Below the pieces are notes generated by a model. It did no database searches. It had not been told where the DNA came from and was given only the letters and a program-made list of their open reading frames with translations. A DNA stretch of 64,000 bases, taken from positions 124,001 to 188,000 of the forward strand of contig JAQWOH010000048.1 in NCBI GenBank assembly GCA_029245955.1, written 5' to 3'. The position numbers and the translations under genes are program-made. This DNA is from Fuerstiella sp. (lineage in GTDB: Bacteria; Planctomycetota; Planctomycetia; Planctomycetales; Planctomycetaceae). Below are positions 37,450 to 47,219 of the stretch, in pieces. The number at the start of each line of letters is the position of its first letter. Position 1 is the stretch's first letter.

Positions 37450-38397
37450 ATGTTGATCACTCAGACACAAATCGTACTTACCGGCACGTTGCTGCTTGGC
37501 ATCGCTGCCGGGATGGTCGGCACGTTTGCCGTGCTGCGGCGTCGAGCACTCGCGGGCGACGTTGTCGCGCATGCAGCCCTGCCTGGCCTGTGTCTGGCGT
37601 TTCTGGCATTTCAGTCTCGTTCCATAATCGTGCTTTTGAGCGGTGCGTTGCTGAGCGGTCTGCTGGGAGCAGTGACGGTTTCGATGCTGAAACGATTTAC
37701 GCGGCTCCGCGACGATGCTGTGCAGGGGATCGTGCTGAGCGTGTTCTACGGCGGTGGCATTGCCCTGACTCGTTCTATTCAGAATACCCACCGCAACGAC
37801 TCCGGTGCGGATCTGGAGTCCTTCATCGTCGGACAGGCGGCGACAATGCTGAAAGGAGATGTTCAGCAGATTGCCGTCGTTGTTGCGGTCACCGTGATTA
37901 TTGTGGTGATGCTGTTCAAGGAGCTGAAGCTGCTTAGCTTTGACGAACAATTCTGCCAGGTTCAGGGCTGGTCGGCGACAGGACTGGATGTGTTGCTGAT
38001 GCTGTTGACTGCGGTCATAGTGGTTGTCGGTCTGCCGGCCGTCGGGGTCGTGCTGACTGCTGCGCTGCTCATCATTCCGCCTGCGGCCGCTCGATTCTGG
38101 AGCGACCGGCTTTCCCGAATGATGATGATTGCGTGCGTTATCGGCGGCATCTCCGGAGTCACCGGGACGCTGTTGAGCGCCCGTTATGACGGTCTGCCGA
38201 CCGGGCCCTTGATCGTGCTGACATCAACCGCGATTTTTGTTCTGTCCTGGGTTCTTGCTCCTCACCGTGGACTGTTGTGGAAGTCACGTGAGGTGACAGA
38301 CCTGGAATCATTTCTGCCGTGGGTCGAATCGGACGCTGCCGAACCCCCCGCGCCGACCACATCCGGATCGCCGGGTTCTGCCCAGGAGATCTCCTGA
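37450..38397 (+). CDS. Metal ABC transporter permease
   Basis: From the ATG at 37450 the protein (315 aa) has about eight or nine hydrophobic segments. It has the ABC-3 family signature: LRRRALAGDVVAHAALPGLC, VLSVFYGGGIAL, the SFDEQFCQVQGW loop and VVGLPAVGVVLTAALLIIPPAAARF. The tail is short and Pro/Ser-rich. Its stop codon TGA overlaps the start of the next permease (TGATG), so the two are translationally coupled and probably form a heterodimer. Confidence 0.93.
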   Translation: MLITQTQIVLTGTLLLGIAAGMVGTFAVLRRRALAGDVVAHAALPGLCLAFLAFQSRSIIVLLSGALLSGLLGAVTVSMLKRFTRLRDDAVQGIVLSVFYGGGIALTRSIQNTHRNDSGADLESFIVGQAATMLKGDVQQIAVVVAVTVIIVVMLFKELKLLSFDEQFCQVQGWSATGLDVLLMLLTAVIVVVGLPAVGVVLTAALLIIPPAAARFWSDRLSRMMMIACVIGGISGVTGTLLSARYDGLPTGPLIVLTSTAIFVLSWVLAPHRGLLWKSREVTDLESFLPWVESDAAEPPAPTTSGSPGSAQEIS

Positions 38398-39800
38398 TGG
38401 TTCAGACGTATTCCGAGAACGCAGTGCTGCCGGGTCGTGGTGTCCCGATTCCGTTTGACGGCCTGACAACGCAACTGGCAGAGATGCTGGAGCTTCCAGC
38501 AACGGACGTGCAGAACGCATTCTGGACGATGGCTGTAGGTGCACTGTGTGCTGTCTGCTGTTCACTGTCCGGTTGTTTTCTGGTGCTGCGTCGTATCAGT
38601 CTTCTGGGCGATGCACTGAGCCACTCGGTGCTTGCCGGTACGGCTGGAGTTTACCTGGTGACTGGCCGAGTCGATCCGGTTCCGATGTTGCTGGGAGCAA
38701 TGGCCGCTGGAATGGTGACTGCTGTGATGACTCAGTTTGTTCACAAAGCTGCACAGCTGCCGGAAGATTCCAGTATTGGCATTGTCTTTACATCACTGTT
38801 TGCGTTCGGTGTGGTGGTTGTGTCGCAGGCAAAACACGTTCATCTGGATCTGGATTGTGTACTGTTCGGCGATCTTGCGTTTGCCGGAGTCAATCTGCAT
38901 CCGGTATTTGGCTGGCTGGTGCCCGAGTCGTTTCGCAGCCTTGTTCCGACCCTGATGATCACGCTGCTGCTGCTGGCAGTCTTCTGGAAGGAACTTCGTC
39001 TGACTTCGTTTGACCCGACGCTGGCAGTTACACTGGGATTCAGCGCGACTGTCATGCACTATCTGCTGACAACAGTCGTGGCAATTGTCACGGTGTCAGC
39101 AATGGAAGTCGTTGGTCTGCTGGTCGTTGCTTTGTTGATCGTGCCGGCGGCGATCGCTCGTCTGCTGACCGATCGACTGTCCACCATGCTGGTGCTTTCC
39201 TGTCTGATTGGCATTTCCTGTACAACAATCGGCTATTTGCTGGCCTTGCGCTGGAATTCCTCGGCCGCCGGACTGACGGCGGTGGTCGCCGGCGCGGAAC
39301 TGCTGATCGCCATCGTCGTGTCTCCCAGGAACGGCCTGTTGGGCAGACTGATACGAACGGCGCGACTACGCGTCCGAATCTGTGCAGAAGACGTGCTGGC
39401 CGGACTGTTTCGACGGCAGGAGCGTTCCGACGCGCCGGACGGTCTGGTGCAGGCATCGGTGTCAGAATGCTATGCACTGGCCGGCGGTGGAATCATGTCC
39501 ATGGCAGCACTGCGGTGGCTGCTGTCGCGGCAGTTGCTGCAGCAGGCCGGTTCTGTCATGTCGCTGTCCGAAACCGGGCTTCGGTATGCACGGTCGATGG
39601 TCCGATCTCACCGTCTGTGGGAAGCGTACCTCAAGGAGAACTTCAATCTTCCGCCCGACCACCTGCACGATCCCGCCGAAGACATGGAACATTTCATTGG
39701 CCCGGGCGTACAGCAGCAAATTACCGAAGATCTGTCTCAGTCAGCCGAAGACCCGCATGGGCGGGCAATTCCGGATGTGAAGACGCAGGAGGTCAGCTGA
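38397..39800 (+). CDS. Metal ABC transporter permease fused to MntR/DtxR-like C-terminal domain
   Basis: The 467-aa protein starts inside the previous stop (TGATG). Residues about 45-320 are a second ABC-3 permease (LRRISLLGDALSHSVLAGTAG, DSSIGIVFTSLFAFGVVV, VVGLLVVALLIVPAAIARLL). The remaining 140 residues are soluble and start with a degenerate winged-helix-like part (SLSETGLRYARSMVRSHRLWE), then LPPDHLHDPAEDMEHFIGPG. This is the dimerisation and metal-sensing helix pair of MntR/DtxR-type regulators, with His and Glu in their usual places. The domain could sense cytoplasmic Mn or Fe and gate the transporter; this is inference. A free MntR-type regulator is not seen in the window. Confidence 0.9.
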   Translation: MVQTYSENAVLPGRGVPIPFDGLTTQLAEMLELPATDVQNAFWTMAVGALCAVCCSLSGCFLVLRRISLLGDALSHSVLAGTAGVYLVTGRVDPVPMLLGAMAAGMVTAVMTQFVHKAAQLPEDSSIGIVFTSLFAFGVVVVSQAKHVHLDLDCVLFGDLAFAGVNLHPVFGWLVPESFRSLVPTLMITLLLLAVFWKELRLTSFDPTLAVTLGFSATVMHYLLTTVVAIVTVSAMEVVGLLVVALLIVPAAIARLLTDRLSTMLVLSCLIGISCTTIGYLLALRWNSSAAGLTAVVAGAELLIAIVVSPRNGLLGRLIRTARLRVRICAEDVLAGLFRRQERSDAPDGLVQASVSECYALAGGGIMSMAALRWLLSRQLLQQAGSVMSLSETGLRYARSMVRSHRLWEAYLKENFNLPPDHLHDPAEDMEHFIGPGVQQQITEDLSQSAEDPHGRAIPDVKTQEVS

Positions 39801-39969
39801 GGCGAAGCGAGCCGAAGGGCAAGTAGTGTGTCACATCAGAATCTTCACCCCTTCCCGGATGACAGATGCTGCAATTACCGCCAGACTCTTCCTGTTGACT
39901 CAGGGTAGTGCTGCTCGTTTTCGCCGCAGGGCATGTCCGGTAATTCCCCGAATGGAAAGCACTCAAGTC

Positions 39970-40866
39970 ATGATGCGACGACTTCGATCGGCAAGTCTGC
40001 TTCTCTGCGTGGCATTATTGAGCGGTGGCGCAGCGTCTTCGGCAGACGCACCAACGGTGCATATGGACGTTGCGTATGCTGCTGATCACCAGGCGCAGCG
40101 GCTGGACGCCTATCTTGCCAAATCTGACCGGCCGGTACCGGCAATGTTGTACATTCACGGCGGTGGATGGAGAGCCGGTTCGAAGAATCGTCTGCCGGGG
40201 TGGCTCACATCCGCTGTCAATGAAGGCTGGTTGTCCGTTATATCTGTTGAGTACCGATTCACTGATGTCGCTCCTCATCCCGCTCAGGTGAATGATTGCG
40301 TGCGAGCGATGCAGTTTGTCAGAAGCAGGGCGCAGCAATGGAATATCGACACTAACCGCATTGGCGTGACCGGTGGCTCTGCCGGGGCGCATCTGTCGTT
40401 ATGGCTGGCTTTGCATGACGACACTGCAGACCCGTTATCGTCGGATCCGGTTCAACGACAGTCGTCGCGAGCCGCGTGCGCCGTCAGTTTCGCAGGTCCC
40501 ACAGACTGGTCGCTGTTAGCCGAGATCGAACACAAACATCCGGCCTACCGACAGTTGCTGGGTTATGAGCCCGGCACACCTGCCCTGGAAATGTCGAGCG
40601 CTGCAAAAGCGGATGTGTCTCCGATTAGTTTCGTTACGAAGGATGACCCGCCCATTCTGCTGGTACACGGTGACAATGACGTTATCGTTCCCGTGCGGCA
40701 TGCCAGCAAACTGCATGAACATCTGCAGGCTGCCGGGGGCAATGCAGAGCTCTTTGTCGTCAAGGGCGCCAATCATGCGGTTGCCGGAGCCGGTGGAAAC
40801 GTCAGCCAGCGGGCCGTTGGGTTCGTTCGCAGGCACCTCAAAACTGATCAGGACGACAACCAATAG
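39970..40866 (+). CDS. Exported alpha/beta-hydrolase (esterase/lipase-like)
   Basis: The 298-aa protein has a signal peptide (LRSASLLLCVALLSGGAASSADA). The alpha/beta-hydrolase core carries the oxyanion motif MLYIHGGGWRAG and the nucleophile in VTGGSAGAHLS, with an acid in LVHGDNDVIVP and a histidine in VKGANHAVAG. These place it in the hormone-sensitive-lipase-like or BD-FAE esterase group. It likely removes acetyl or feruloyl groups from polysaccharides in the periplasm. Start choice between 39952, 39970 and 39973 is uncertain. It is 169 bases after the metal transporter operon and 41 bases before the sugar-type permease. Confidence 0.88.
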   Translation: MMRRLRSASLLLCVALLSGGAASSADAPTVHMDVAYAADHQAQRLDAYLAKSDRPVPAMLYIHGGGWRAGSKNRLPGWLTSAVNEGWLSVISVEYRFTDVAPHPAQVNDCVRAMQFVRSRAQQWNIDTNRIGVTGGSAGAHLSLWLALHDDTADPLSSDPVQRQSSRAACAVSFAGPTDWSLLAEIEHKHPAYRQLLGYEPGTPALEMSSAAKADVSPISFVTKDDPPILLVHGDNDVIVPVRHASKLHEHLQAAGGNAELFVVKGANHAVAGAGGNVSQRAVGFVRRHLKTDQDDNQ

Positions 40867-40907
40867 GCGTCCCGCATGGCATGAGACATACATTGCCGGA
40901 AGTAAAC

Positions 40908-41912
40908 ATGTTCTCTGACTTTCGGAACAGAATCACGCGGCTGCTGGTCGGCGAGTACCTGGGCCTGCTGCTCGTTCTGGCCCTGTTGGTTGCATTTTTT
41001 GGCGCGCAGACGCAGTACTTTCTTACCGTTCCTACTCTGACGGCCATCATAAATCAGATCCCGGCGCTGACGCTGGTTGCCGTTGGTATGACATTCGTAC
41101 TGATTACCGGTGGCATCGATCTGGCAGTCGGGGCCGTGCTGGCATTCACTGCTTCGGTGCTGGGGGTGCTGATCGTCCAGCATGATGTTTCCATCTGGCT
41201 GGCTGTCCCGGCAGCCGTACTGGCTGGTGGCTGCTGCGGGCTGATCAGCGGCTCCGTAAGTGTCTGCGCCGGTCTACCGTCCTTCATCGTGAGTCTGGGA
41301 GTGTTGCAGATCACGCGTGGACTGGGCTACGTACTTACTGAGTCGACGTCTGTTTATCTGGATCAGTCCACGGGCATTCAGTTCATTGGCGGACGCATAG
41401 CCGACATTGGAGTCTCGCCGGCATTTCTGTTCGCCTTCGGTCTGGTGCTTGTTTCGCAGTTTGTACTGCATCGGACGTTGTTCGGCCGGTACTGCATGGC
41501 GATCGGATTCAATGAAACGGTTGTCCGCCTCAGCGGCGTGAACACGGCCTGGATACGAATCGGAGCGTTCGTCGTGTGCGGCGCTTTGGCCGGGGCTGCC
41601 GGCGTCGTAGAGACGTCTCGGCTGTCGACCGTCGATCCGAATGCTGCGATCGGATTTGAACTTTCAGCCATCGCAGCGGCCGTGATAGGCGGCACCAGTC
41701 TGATGGGTGGACGCGGGTCGATGATCAATACTTTTCTGGGTGTGCTGATCATCGCCGTTCTGCAAACCGGACTGATTCAGATGGGCGTCAGCGAAGGTGC
41801 GAAATACGTCACTACGGGCTGCGTCATCGTGGTGGCCGTTCTGCTGGATGCGTCTCGGGACAGGGTCAGCAGCCTGACGCAGCACTTCTTAGGTGATCGT
41901 TTTCGGCGGTGA
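40908..41912 (+). CDS. RbsC-like sugar ABC transporter permease
   Basis: The 334-aa protein has about ten membrane segments. It carries the RbsC/XylH signature: GMTFVLITGGIDLAVGAVLAF, LPSFIVSLGVLQITRGLGYVLT, LFGRYCMAIGFNETVVRLSGV and ISAIAAAVIGGTSLMGGRGS (partly). Its partners, an ATPase and a substrate-binding protein, are not adjacent on either side, which is unusual because ribose-type ABC systems are normally one operon. The ribosome-binding site is CGGAAG before 40908. It may use an ATPase encoded elsewhere. Confidence 0.9.
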   Translation: MFSDFRNRITRLLVGEYLGLLLVLALLVAFFGAQTQYFLTVPTLTAIINQIPALTLVAVGMTFVLITGGIDLAVGAVLAFTASVLGVLIVQHDVSIWLAVPAAVLAGGCCGLISGSVSVCAGLPSFIVSLGVLQITRGLGYVLTESTSVYLDQSTGIQFIGGRIADIGVSPAFLFAFGLVLVSQFVLHRTLFGRYCMAIGFNETVVRLSGVNTAWIRIGAFVVCGALAGAAGVVETSRLSTVDPNAAIGFELSAIAAAVIGGTSLMGGRGSMINTFLGVLIIAVLQTGLIQMGVSEGAKYVTTGCVIVVAVLLDASRDRVSSLTQHFLGDRFRR

Positions 41913-41923
41913 GATGCAGTGTG

Positions 41924-43318
41924 TCACTTTCCGATACAGAAATTGCTGAAAATGTGGTCCAGGATGTCGTCGGTATAGACTTCACCCAGAATCACACGCA
42001 GCTGATGCAGAGCGTCGCGCAATTCCAGAGCAATCACTTCGTCTCCCGCGTTCGCTTTGGCTGTTGAAATTGCCGTTTGCATGGCGTGCGTCGCTCTGAC
42101 AAGGCATTCGCGACACCGTACTGATGTGGATGACAGCAATTCCGGGCGAGACGATCGATCAGCGGCCAATTGTTGCTGAAGTTGCTCGATCAACCCCTGT
42201 ATTCCATCCCCCGTGTGACCACTCACGCGGCAGCTGCTCGGACTCACGACGGTTGCTGCCCCGCCTTCGACGTTTCTCAGGTCACAACGAGTTACGATGT
42301 CCAGCAGATTGACGCCTGTGTCAGCGGCCTCTGCTCGCAGACGGACGTTTTCCAGGGTCCCGGACTCGTCCAGATCCGCAGCCGTACACCACAGAACCAG
42401 ATCACTTACTGTCAACTGTTCCGAACTCAGATTACGCGCGCGCTCCATCACGAGATCCGCCGCTGTTTCCCATCCGGCTGTGTCAACAATTTCAACATCC
42501 ATGCTGCCAATGCTGACCATACTGGTGAGATAGTCGCGCGTGGTTCCGGGGGTCGACGAAACGATTGCCCGTCGGGCGCCGACGAGCCGATTAAACAGAG
42601 TGCTCTTGCCCGCGTTCGGCAAACCGGCCAGCATGATTCTACGCCGGTATCCCGAGGGAAGTCGTGCCACAGAGTCGCCGGTCAACTGCTGCAGGCCGGT
42701 GATACACTCCGTCAGTCGGTCACAGATTTGCCGTCTTGTAATGAACTCGATATCTTCTTCCACAAAATCAAGACCGGCCTCCAGATCTCCCAGTAATGAC
42801 AGAATCTCCAAACGCACGGCAACCAGTCTGGACGTAATTCCCCCGCCGAGCTGTGTTAAAGCGACCTGCAGTTCTTTGTGATCTGCGGCGTCGATTACTC
42901 CGAGGACCGCCTCTGCCTGCACCAGATCCACCTTTCCCGCCATAAAGGCCCGAAACGTGAATTCACCACGATTGGCTGAACGAGCGCCGCACGTAATGAC
43001 TTGTTCCAGCGTTTCACCCAGTAAAGGTGGCGACCCAATAGTATGAAATTCGACCATCGGCTGTCCCGTGTAGCTGCGGGACGTCGGCCAGAGCATCAAA
43101 GCCGTCGGCAGCGGCGTGCTCAGCGACGGGATCACCAGCGTTCCGGCGATACGCACTGGCAGACGACTGTTCGGCCAGTCGGCAGCACTATCGTCCGCGC
43201 AAAACAACTGCTTGGCAATGCTGGCGGCGTCGCTGCCGCTGACTCGAATAATGCCTCGTTCCGCCGCGTCAGGCGGCGAAGCAATCGCAGCAATCGTATC
43301 CTGCAGGTCCAGCGGCAT
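41924..43318 (-). CDS. mnmE: tRNA uridine-5-carboxymethylaminomethyl modification GTPase
   Basis: The 464-aa protein has an N-terminal TrmE tetrahydrofolate-binding domain (AAIASPPDAAERGIIRVSGSDA), a central helical domain with a GTPase inserted, and the C-terminal signature DHIFSNFCIGK. The GTPase shows G1 GLPNAGKSTLFN, G3 DTAGWE, and G4 as TRCDL in place of NKxD. With MnmG it makes the 5-carboxymethylaminomethyl modification of the wobble uridine. It follows yidC on the same strand by 139 bases, a conserved bacterial order (yidC-jag-mnmE, here without jag). Confidence 0.96.
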   Translation of the reverse strand: MPLDLQDTIAAIASPPDAAERGIIRVSGSDAASIAKQLFCADDSAADWPNSRLPVRIAGTLVIPSLSTPLPTALMLWPTSRSYTGQPMVEFHTIGSPPLLGETLEQVITCGARSANRGEFTFRAFMAGKVDLVQAEAVLGVIDAADHKELQVALTQLGGGITSRLVAVRLEILSLLGDLEAGLDFVEEDIEFITRRQICDRLTECITGLQQLTGDSVARLPSGYRRRIMLAGLPNAGKSTLFNRLVGARRAIVSSTPGTTRDYLTSMVSIGSMDVEIVDTAGWETAADLVMERARNLSSEQLTVSDLVLWCTAADLDESGTLENVRLRAEAADTGVNLLDIVTRCDLRNVEGGAATVVSPSSCRVSGHTGDGIQGLIEQLQQQLAADRSSRPELLSSTSVRCRECLVRATHAMQTAISTAKANAGDEVIALELRDALHQLRVILGEVYTDDILDHIFSNFCIGK

Positions 43319-43457
43319 GTCGATGACAGTTGAGGAACGGGGGGGTCAACAAAGACGGTCAGGAGTCTGTATCCGCTGCAGGCACAGCATGCGGGGGGCC
43401 CCAGCAGTTCTCGAAAAGGAATCCTGTCCCCGATGACGTCGTCGCAACAGCGATCGC

Positions 43458-45587
43458 TCAGCGGCCTTTTTTCTTCCGGCTCTTGTTTTGTTTCTCTTTT
43501 GTTTTTTCCGCCTGCTTCTGTGCTGTTTCGGCGGCCTCCATTAACTTCTGGAAAAAGCCCTGTTTCTTCTCCGTTGCCGGTGCTTTAGCTTGCGCACCGT
43601 TCTTATTGGGTACGCCCCTGGCAGAACCGACATCCTTTACCGTGACGGACGGCTCGGTTGTGGCCTCTGTCGAGGTGCTTGTCTTTCCAAGCAGTGTTCG
43701 TTCAGCGATTCCCCACATACTGGAGGCGATGAAATACAGACACAGTCCTGCGGGCATGTGCCAGAACATGAACCCAAAGAATAATGTCATGAAGTTCATC
43801 ATCTTCTGTTGCGCCGCCTGTTGTTCATCTGTCGGTGGCGGCATGAACAGCTTCTGCTGGATAAAGAACAACACGACCGTGATACACGGCAGCAGATTGA
43901 AGTCCTGTCCGAGAATCGGCAGTGCCGCCGGCATTCGAAACAGGGCGTCCGGTGCTGCCAGATTTTCAATCCACAGGAAGGGCGCCAACCGCAGATCGAC
44001 AGCGGTATTCAGACACGTATACAAAGCGATAAAGATGGGAAACTGAAACAACAGCGGAAAACATCCGCCCAGCGGATTGATGTTGTGCTTGCGCCACAAC
44101 TCCATCTGGGCTTTGGCCATCTTTTCCTTGTCTTCGCCATACTTCAGTTTCAGCTCGTTGATCTTCGGCTGAAGATCCTTCATCCTGGCAGCACTGATTG
44201 CCTGTTTGCGGGAGAGCGGGAACATACAGCCGCGAACCAGGACCGTCAGGCAGATGATTGCCAGTGCATAAGGCATTCCCCAGCTATAGAACCACGACAG
44301 CAGGCGGTGCATGCCGCGAGCGATGAATCCGAACCACGATCCGTAGTCCAGGACCTGATCGGCTTCCATTGGTTTTGGATCAAGCAGTTCGCTTCGCTTA
44401 GGTCCCACAAAGAAAGCATACTTGTGGACGAGGCTGTCACCCTTTGCGGGCAGACTCTGCGGCGATGATGCCATACGAAAACTGATATCGCTTTGATTGA
44501 CGTCAATACGGTCCTGCTGCACCATCACAGGATATGTTCGATCGATCCACTTATTGGCAAGTCGCTCAGCTTCCGGACGGTCATCCAGCGGCGCAACCAG
44601 TCCCGCGAAAAACTGCACGTCGATACCGGCATAGCGAAATACGCCCGTCCACGAATCATTCGTTTTTAGTTTCTGGCGAATCTCGTCTTCAGAAATCCCC
44701 TGTCCGGCACCACGAGCAGCGTCGATGTGGGCTTCGTACAGCTTGTTCAGAGCTTTTGCGCCGAGTACGACGTCGTCTTCTTCACCGACAAACTCAATCT
44801 TGATGTCGCGATACTTGCGCGTGTGCTCAACATTTTCCAGCACGACTCCGACCGGACCCTGCAGTTCATACTCAAATGCCTGAGGCTTGGATGACAGATT
44901 GGTAACCTTTAGTTCCGTCTCGATCGTAAAGCCGGCAGCGTCTGTCAGAAACGCATCCCTCATTTGTTCCGCGGGAAAAGCAGTCATTTGCAGACGGAAC
45001 GTTTTCTCGACACGTAGCGAATGGTCGGGTGCCTCAAATGAGAAGGTGGCACTGCGTTCATCCGCCGTCACCACTTCCCAGTCGATTGTTTCCAGCTTCA
45101 GTTGGTGTTTCGCGAGCTGTTCATCAATCGTGGTAATCGCTGTGGAAAACGTGCGGTCGTCGGTTGCGTTGTTCCCTACGACGACCAACTGTTTGTTTAT
45201 GTCGGTCAATTCCGTAAATGCGGGATCGGACAGCTGAACCGATTCGATGGCGGCGCCTGCTGAATTCAGCCGGACTTCCAGTAAGAACCCACTTGTAGGA
45301 TCCAGTGAACCGATCACCACACGTTCATTCGGAAAAACGGCCGGCCCCTTGTCCATTGCGACCGTTGGCGCTTCATTATCCTTTTCGGCGACCAGCGGAT
45401 CGGCTGAGTCCGGGGTCTCGCTCCCATCTGTGTCAGATGTCGGATCAGCCGCATCGTTGTTTTCCACAACGGCCGGCACCGGCCGTTTTTCAGGCCTCGG
45501 AAATAATCTGGGAGCAATCAGCCCGTTGTACAGATATGTAAACGCGAAGAAGCAGACCAGAAATGTGACAAAACGTCGGTTGTCCAT
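43458..45587 (-). CDS. yidC: Membrane protein insertase YidC
   Basis: The 709-aa protein has the gram-negative-type layout: an N-terminal membrane segment (FVTFLVCFFAFTYLYNGLIA), a long periplasmic domain, and the conserved insertase core with LLSWFYSWGMPYALAIICLTVLVRGCMFPLSRKQ. The core carries the conserved arginine of the groove (RGCMFPL), a charged hairpin (LKYGEDKEKMAKAQMELWRKHNINPLGGCFPLLFQFPIFIALY), and two more spans. A basic C-terminal tail (EKTKEKQNKSRKKKGR) can contact ribosomes. It inserts and folds inner-membrane proteins together with SecYEG. Confidence 0.96.
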   Translation of the reverse strand: MDNRRFVTFLVCFFAFTYLYNGLIAPRLFPRPEKRPVPAVVENNDAADPTSDTDGSETPDSADPLVAEKDNEAPTVAMDKGPAVFPNERVVIGSLDPTSGFLLEVRLNSAGAAIESVQLSDPAFTELTDINKQLVVVGNNATDDRTFSTAITTIDEQLAKHQLKLETIDWEVVTADERSATFSFEAPDHSLRVEKTFRLQMTAFPAEQMRDAFLTDAAGFTIETELKVTNLSSKPQAFEYELQGPVGVVLENVEHTRKYRDIKIEFVGEEDDVVLGAKALNKLYEAHIDAARGAGQGISEDEIRQKLKTNDSWTGVFRYAGIDVQFFAGLVAPLDDRPEAERLANKWIDRTYPVMVQQDRIDVNQSDISFRMASSPQSLPAKGDSLVHKYAFFVGPKRSELLDPKPMEADQVLDYGSWFGFIARGMHRLLSWFYSWGMPYALAIICLTVLVRGCMFPLSRKQAISAARMKDLQPKINELKLKYGEDKEKMAKAQMELWRKHNINPLGGCFPLLFQFPIFIALYTCLNTAVDLRLAPFLWIENLAAPDALFRMPAALPILGQDFNLLPCITVVLFFIQQKLFMPPPTDEQQAAQQKMMNFMTLFFGFMFWHMPAGLCLYFIASSMWGIAERTLLGKTSTSTEATTEPSVTVKDVGSARGVPNKNGAQAKAPATEKKQGFFQKLMEAAETAQKQAEKTKEKQNKSRKKKGR

Positions 45588-45985
45588 AAGACGATTTCGC
45601 GAAGTGATTTCGCTTGACCAGAGCGAATTCGCTCAGTTGTGCGCGCGGGGGACGTAAAAAACACGACGGCCATATGGCCGGACAAAACAGCTGTGATTCG
45701 CCGGGAACCATGAGTTCCTGGGTGAGAATTTGTCGAATGACGAGTCAGGAGAATACCGCCGGAAATTCCGTCCGTGAATCTTGACCTGCTTGGTTCCGGC
45801 AAATCAGCCGGGTTTTCCAGGAAATCGTCAGGCTAACCGCCAATGGCGACCAGTTGCTCGCGAAAAACAAGCCGTTTGACTCAGCTGCTGACGTGCGTTT
45901 GACGAACAGACAAAGCAGCAATAAGGTTCTCCGGGCCTGATGCTGTCGAGAACTGCTCCGGACGGAGCAGCAATTTGTCGCTGCC
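45588..45985. other. Intergenic region upstream of yidC
   Basis: About 400 bases. The frames seen on either strand do not look protein-like. It is the 5' region of yidC and the 3' region of the metallophosphoesterase gene. Confidence 0.4.
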
Positions 45986-46732
45986 TTACCGCCCTTCCCG
46001 CAGGCGGTCACCCAGAAAGTTGTCCAGTTCGGGGGTGTTGTAAATCTTGTCGGCTGTCGTATCGATGTTGTAGTCAACGCGATGGAACGTCACCGTGTTT
46101 CCGTCAACGGTCACATAGGACGATCTGGAATCGTTATTCCGTGGCTGTCCGACGGACCCCACATTGATCATTACTTTCTGATTTCCAAGTTCGTACTTCG
46201 AATCAATTTCCTTGGGATCCAGAAACTCAAGTGTTTCCGTAAATACACCGGGAATATGAGTGTGTCCCTGAAAACAGTACTGTGGCACCAGGGCAAAGAT
46301 TTTTTCCATCTTCACCTGGTTGTAAATGTCGTCGGGAAAGACGTATTCGTTTAACGGATTGCGAGCAGAACCGTGTACGTACATCGTCTTTTCGTCGTCG
46401 CTCAAGTGACGTCGATTGAGCTCTCCCAGAAACTCCCAGCGTGATTCAGCCTTGGGGCCTTTCGCTTTTTCAAGGACGGACCGCGTCCAGAAAATCGCTC
46501 GCTCTGCGCCCGCGTTGAATCCTTCCGGATCGAATAACGCCGCCTGATCGTGGTTTCCGAGCAGACACATGTCCAGGTCAATCACCCGATCGATGCATTC
46601 GCAGGGGTTCGGCCCATACCCGACAATGTCGCCCAGGCAGAACACTTCCTTGACGCCTTTCGATTCGATGTCCGCTAGGACCGCTTCAAGGGCTTCAAGG
46701 TTTCCGTGAATGTCACTAATGATCGCTCTCAA
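45986..46732 (-). CDS. Metallophosphoesterase (YfcE/MPP-like)
   Basis: The 248-aa enzyme carries all calcineurin-type metal motifs: [11 protein letters not shown] (DxH), [15 protein letters not shown] (GDxxxxG), LGNHDQAAL (GNHD) and [11 protein letters not shown] (GHTH). A large fraction of homologues are nonspecific phosphodiesterases or protein phosphatases. The protein lacks signal peptides and is likely cytoplasmic. No neighbours suggest a substrate. Confidence 0.93.
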   Translation of the reverse strand: MRAIISDIHGNLEALEAVLADIESKGVKEVFCLGDIVGYGPNPCECIDRVIDLDMCLLGNHDQAALFDPEGFNAGAERAIFWTRSVLEKAKGPKAESRWEFLGELNRRHLSDDEKTMYVHGSARNPLNEYVFPDDIYNQVKMEKIFALVPQYCFQGHTHIPGVFTETLEFLDPKEIDSKYELGNQKVMINVGSVGQPRNNDSRSSYVTVDGNTVTFHRVDYNIDTTADKIYNTPELDNFLGDRLREGR

Positions 46733-47219
46733 GTTCTCTTTCCTTCTGCAGAATTTTGCTGCAGACTCTCACGACGATGCTCAAGTCAGTCAGTTGATCG
46801 GAGGCGGCACGTCCACGGTATGTGGAGCGGTGCGAAAACGAAGCTGTGGGGTGGCGCTAATCCATTGAACGAATCATCCGCGTGGTTGCCCGATCCCGGC
46901 AGTCTCATTATTCGATCGACTATCAACGACTTTGTGTGAACCGTTCCACCGTGAATTCAATTTGGTCTCAGAAACCTATGGGCCGTGCAGGATCAGGACC
47001 CCATCATTCCGACTGAACATCCCGACCATTCCACATTACCGGACGATCACGACCTCTTCAATGAGTGTCAATCTGGGTAAGAGCGGTGGATTTTACGGAG
47101 GCTTTCCCGCCGGAACAACCGCACACTCTGTGCGGCCTTGTCATTCAGTCAAAAATGCTGTTTTTTGCCGGCAAAGCAGCTTGCTCGACGACATCCGGTA
47201 AGGCTCTGACCCGTTGCGG
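46733..47219. other. Intergenic region with no recognised feature
   Basis: About 490 bases between two minus-strand genes. Plus-strand frames here are short and poor. The promoter of the metallophosphoesterase gene should be near the low end. Confidence 0.4.

Noticed and set aside
45745-46077. A 110-codon minus-strand frame overlapping the metallophosphoesterase 3' end
   Set aside because: It shares DNA with a well-supported gene in another phase and shows no domain.
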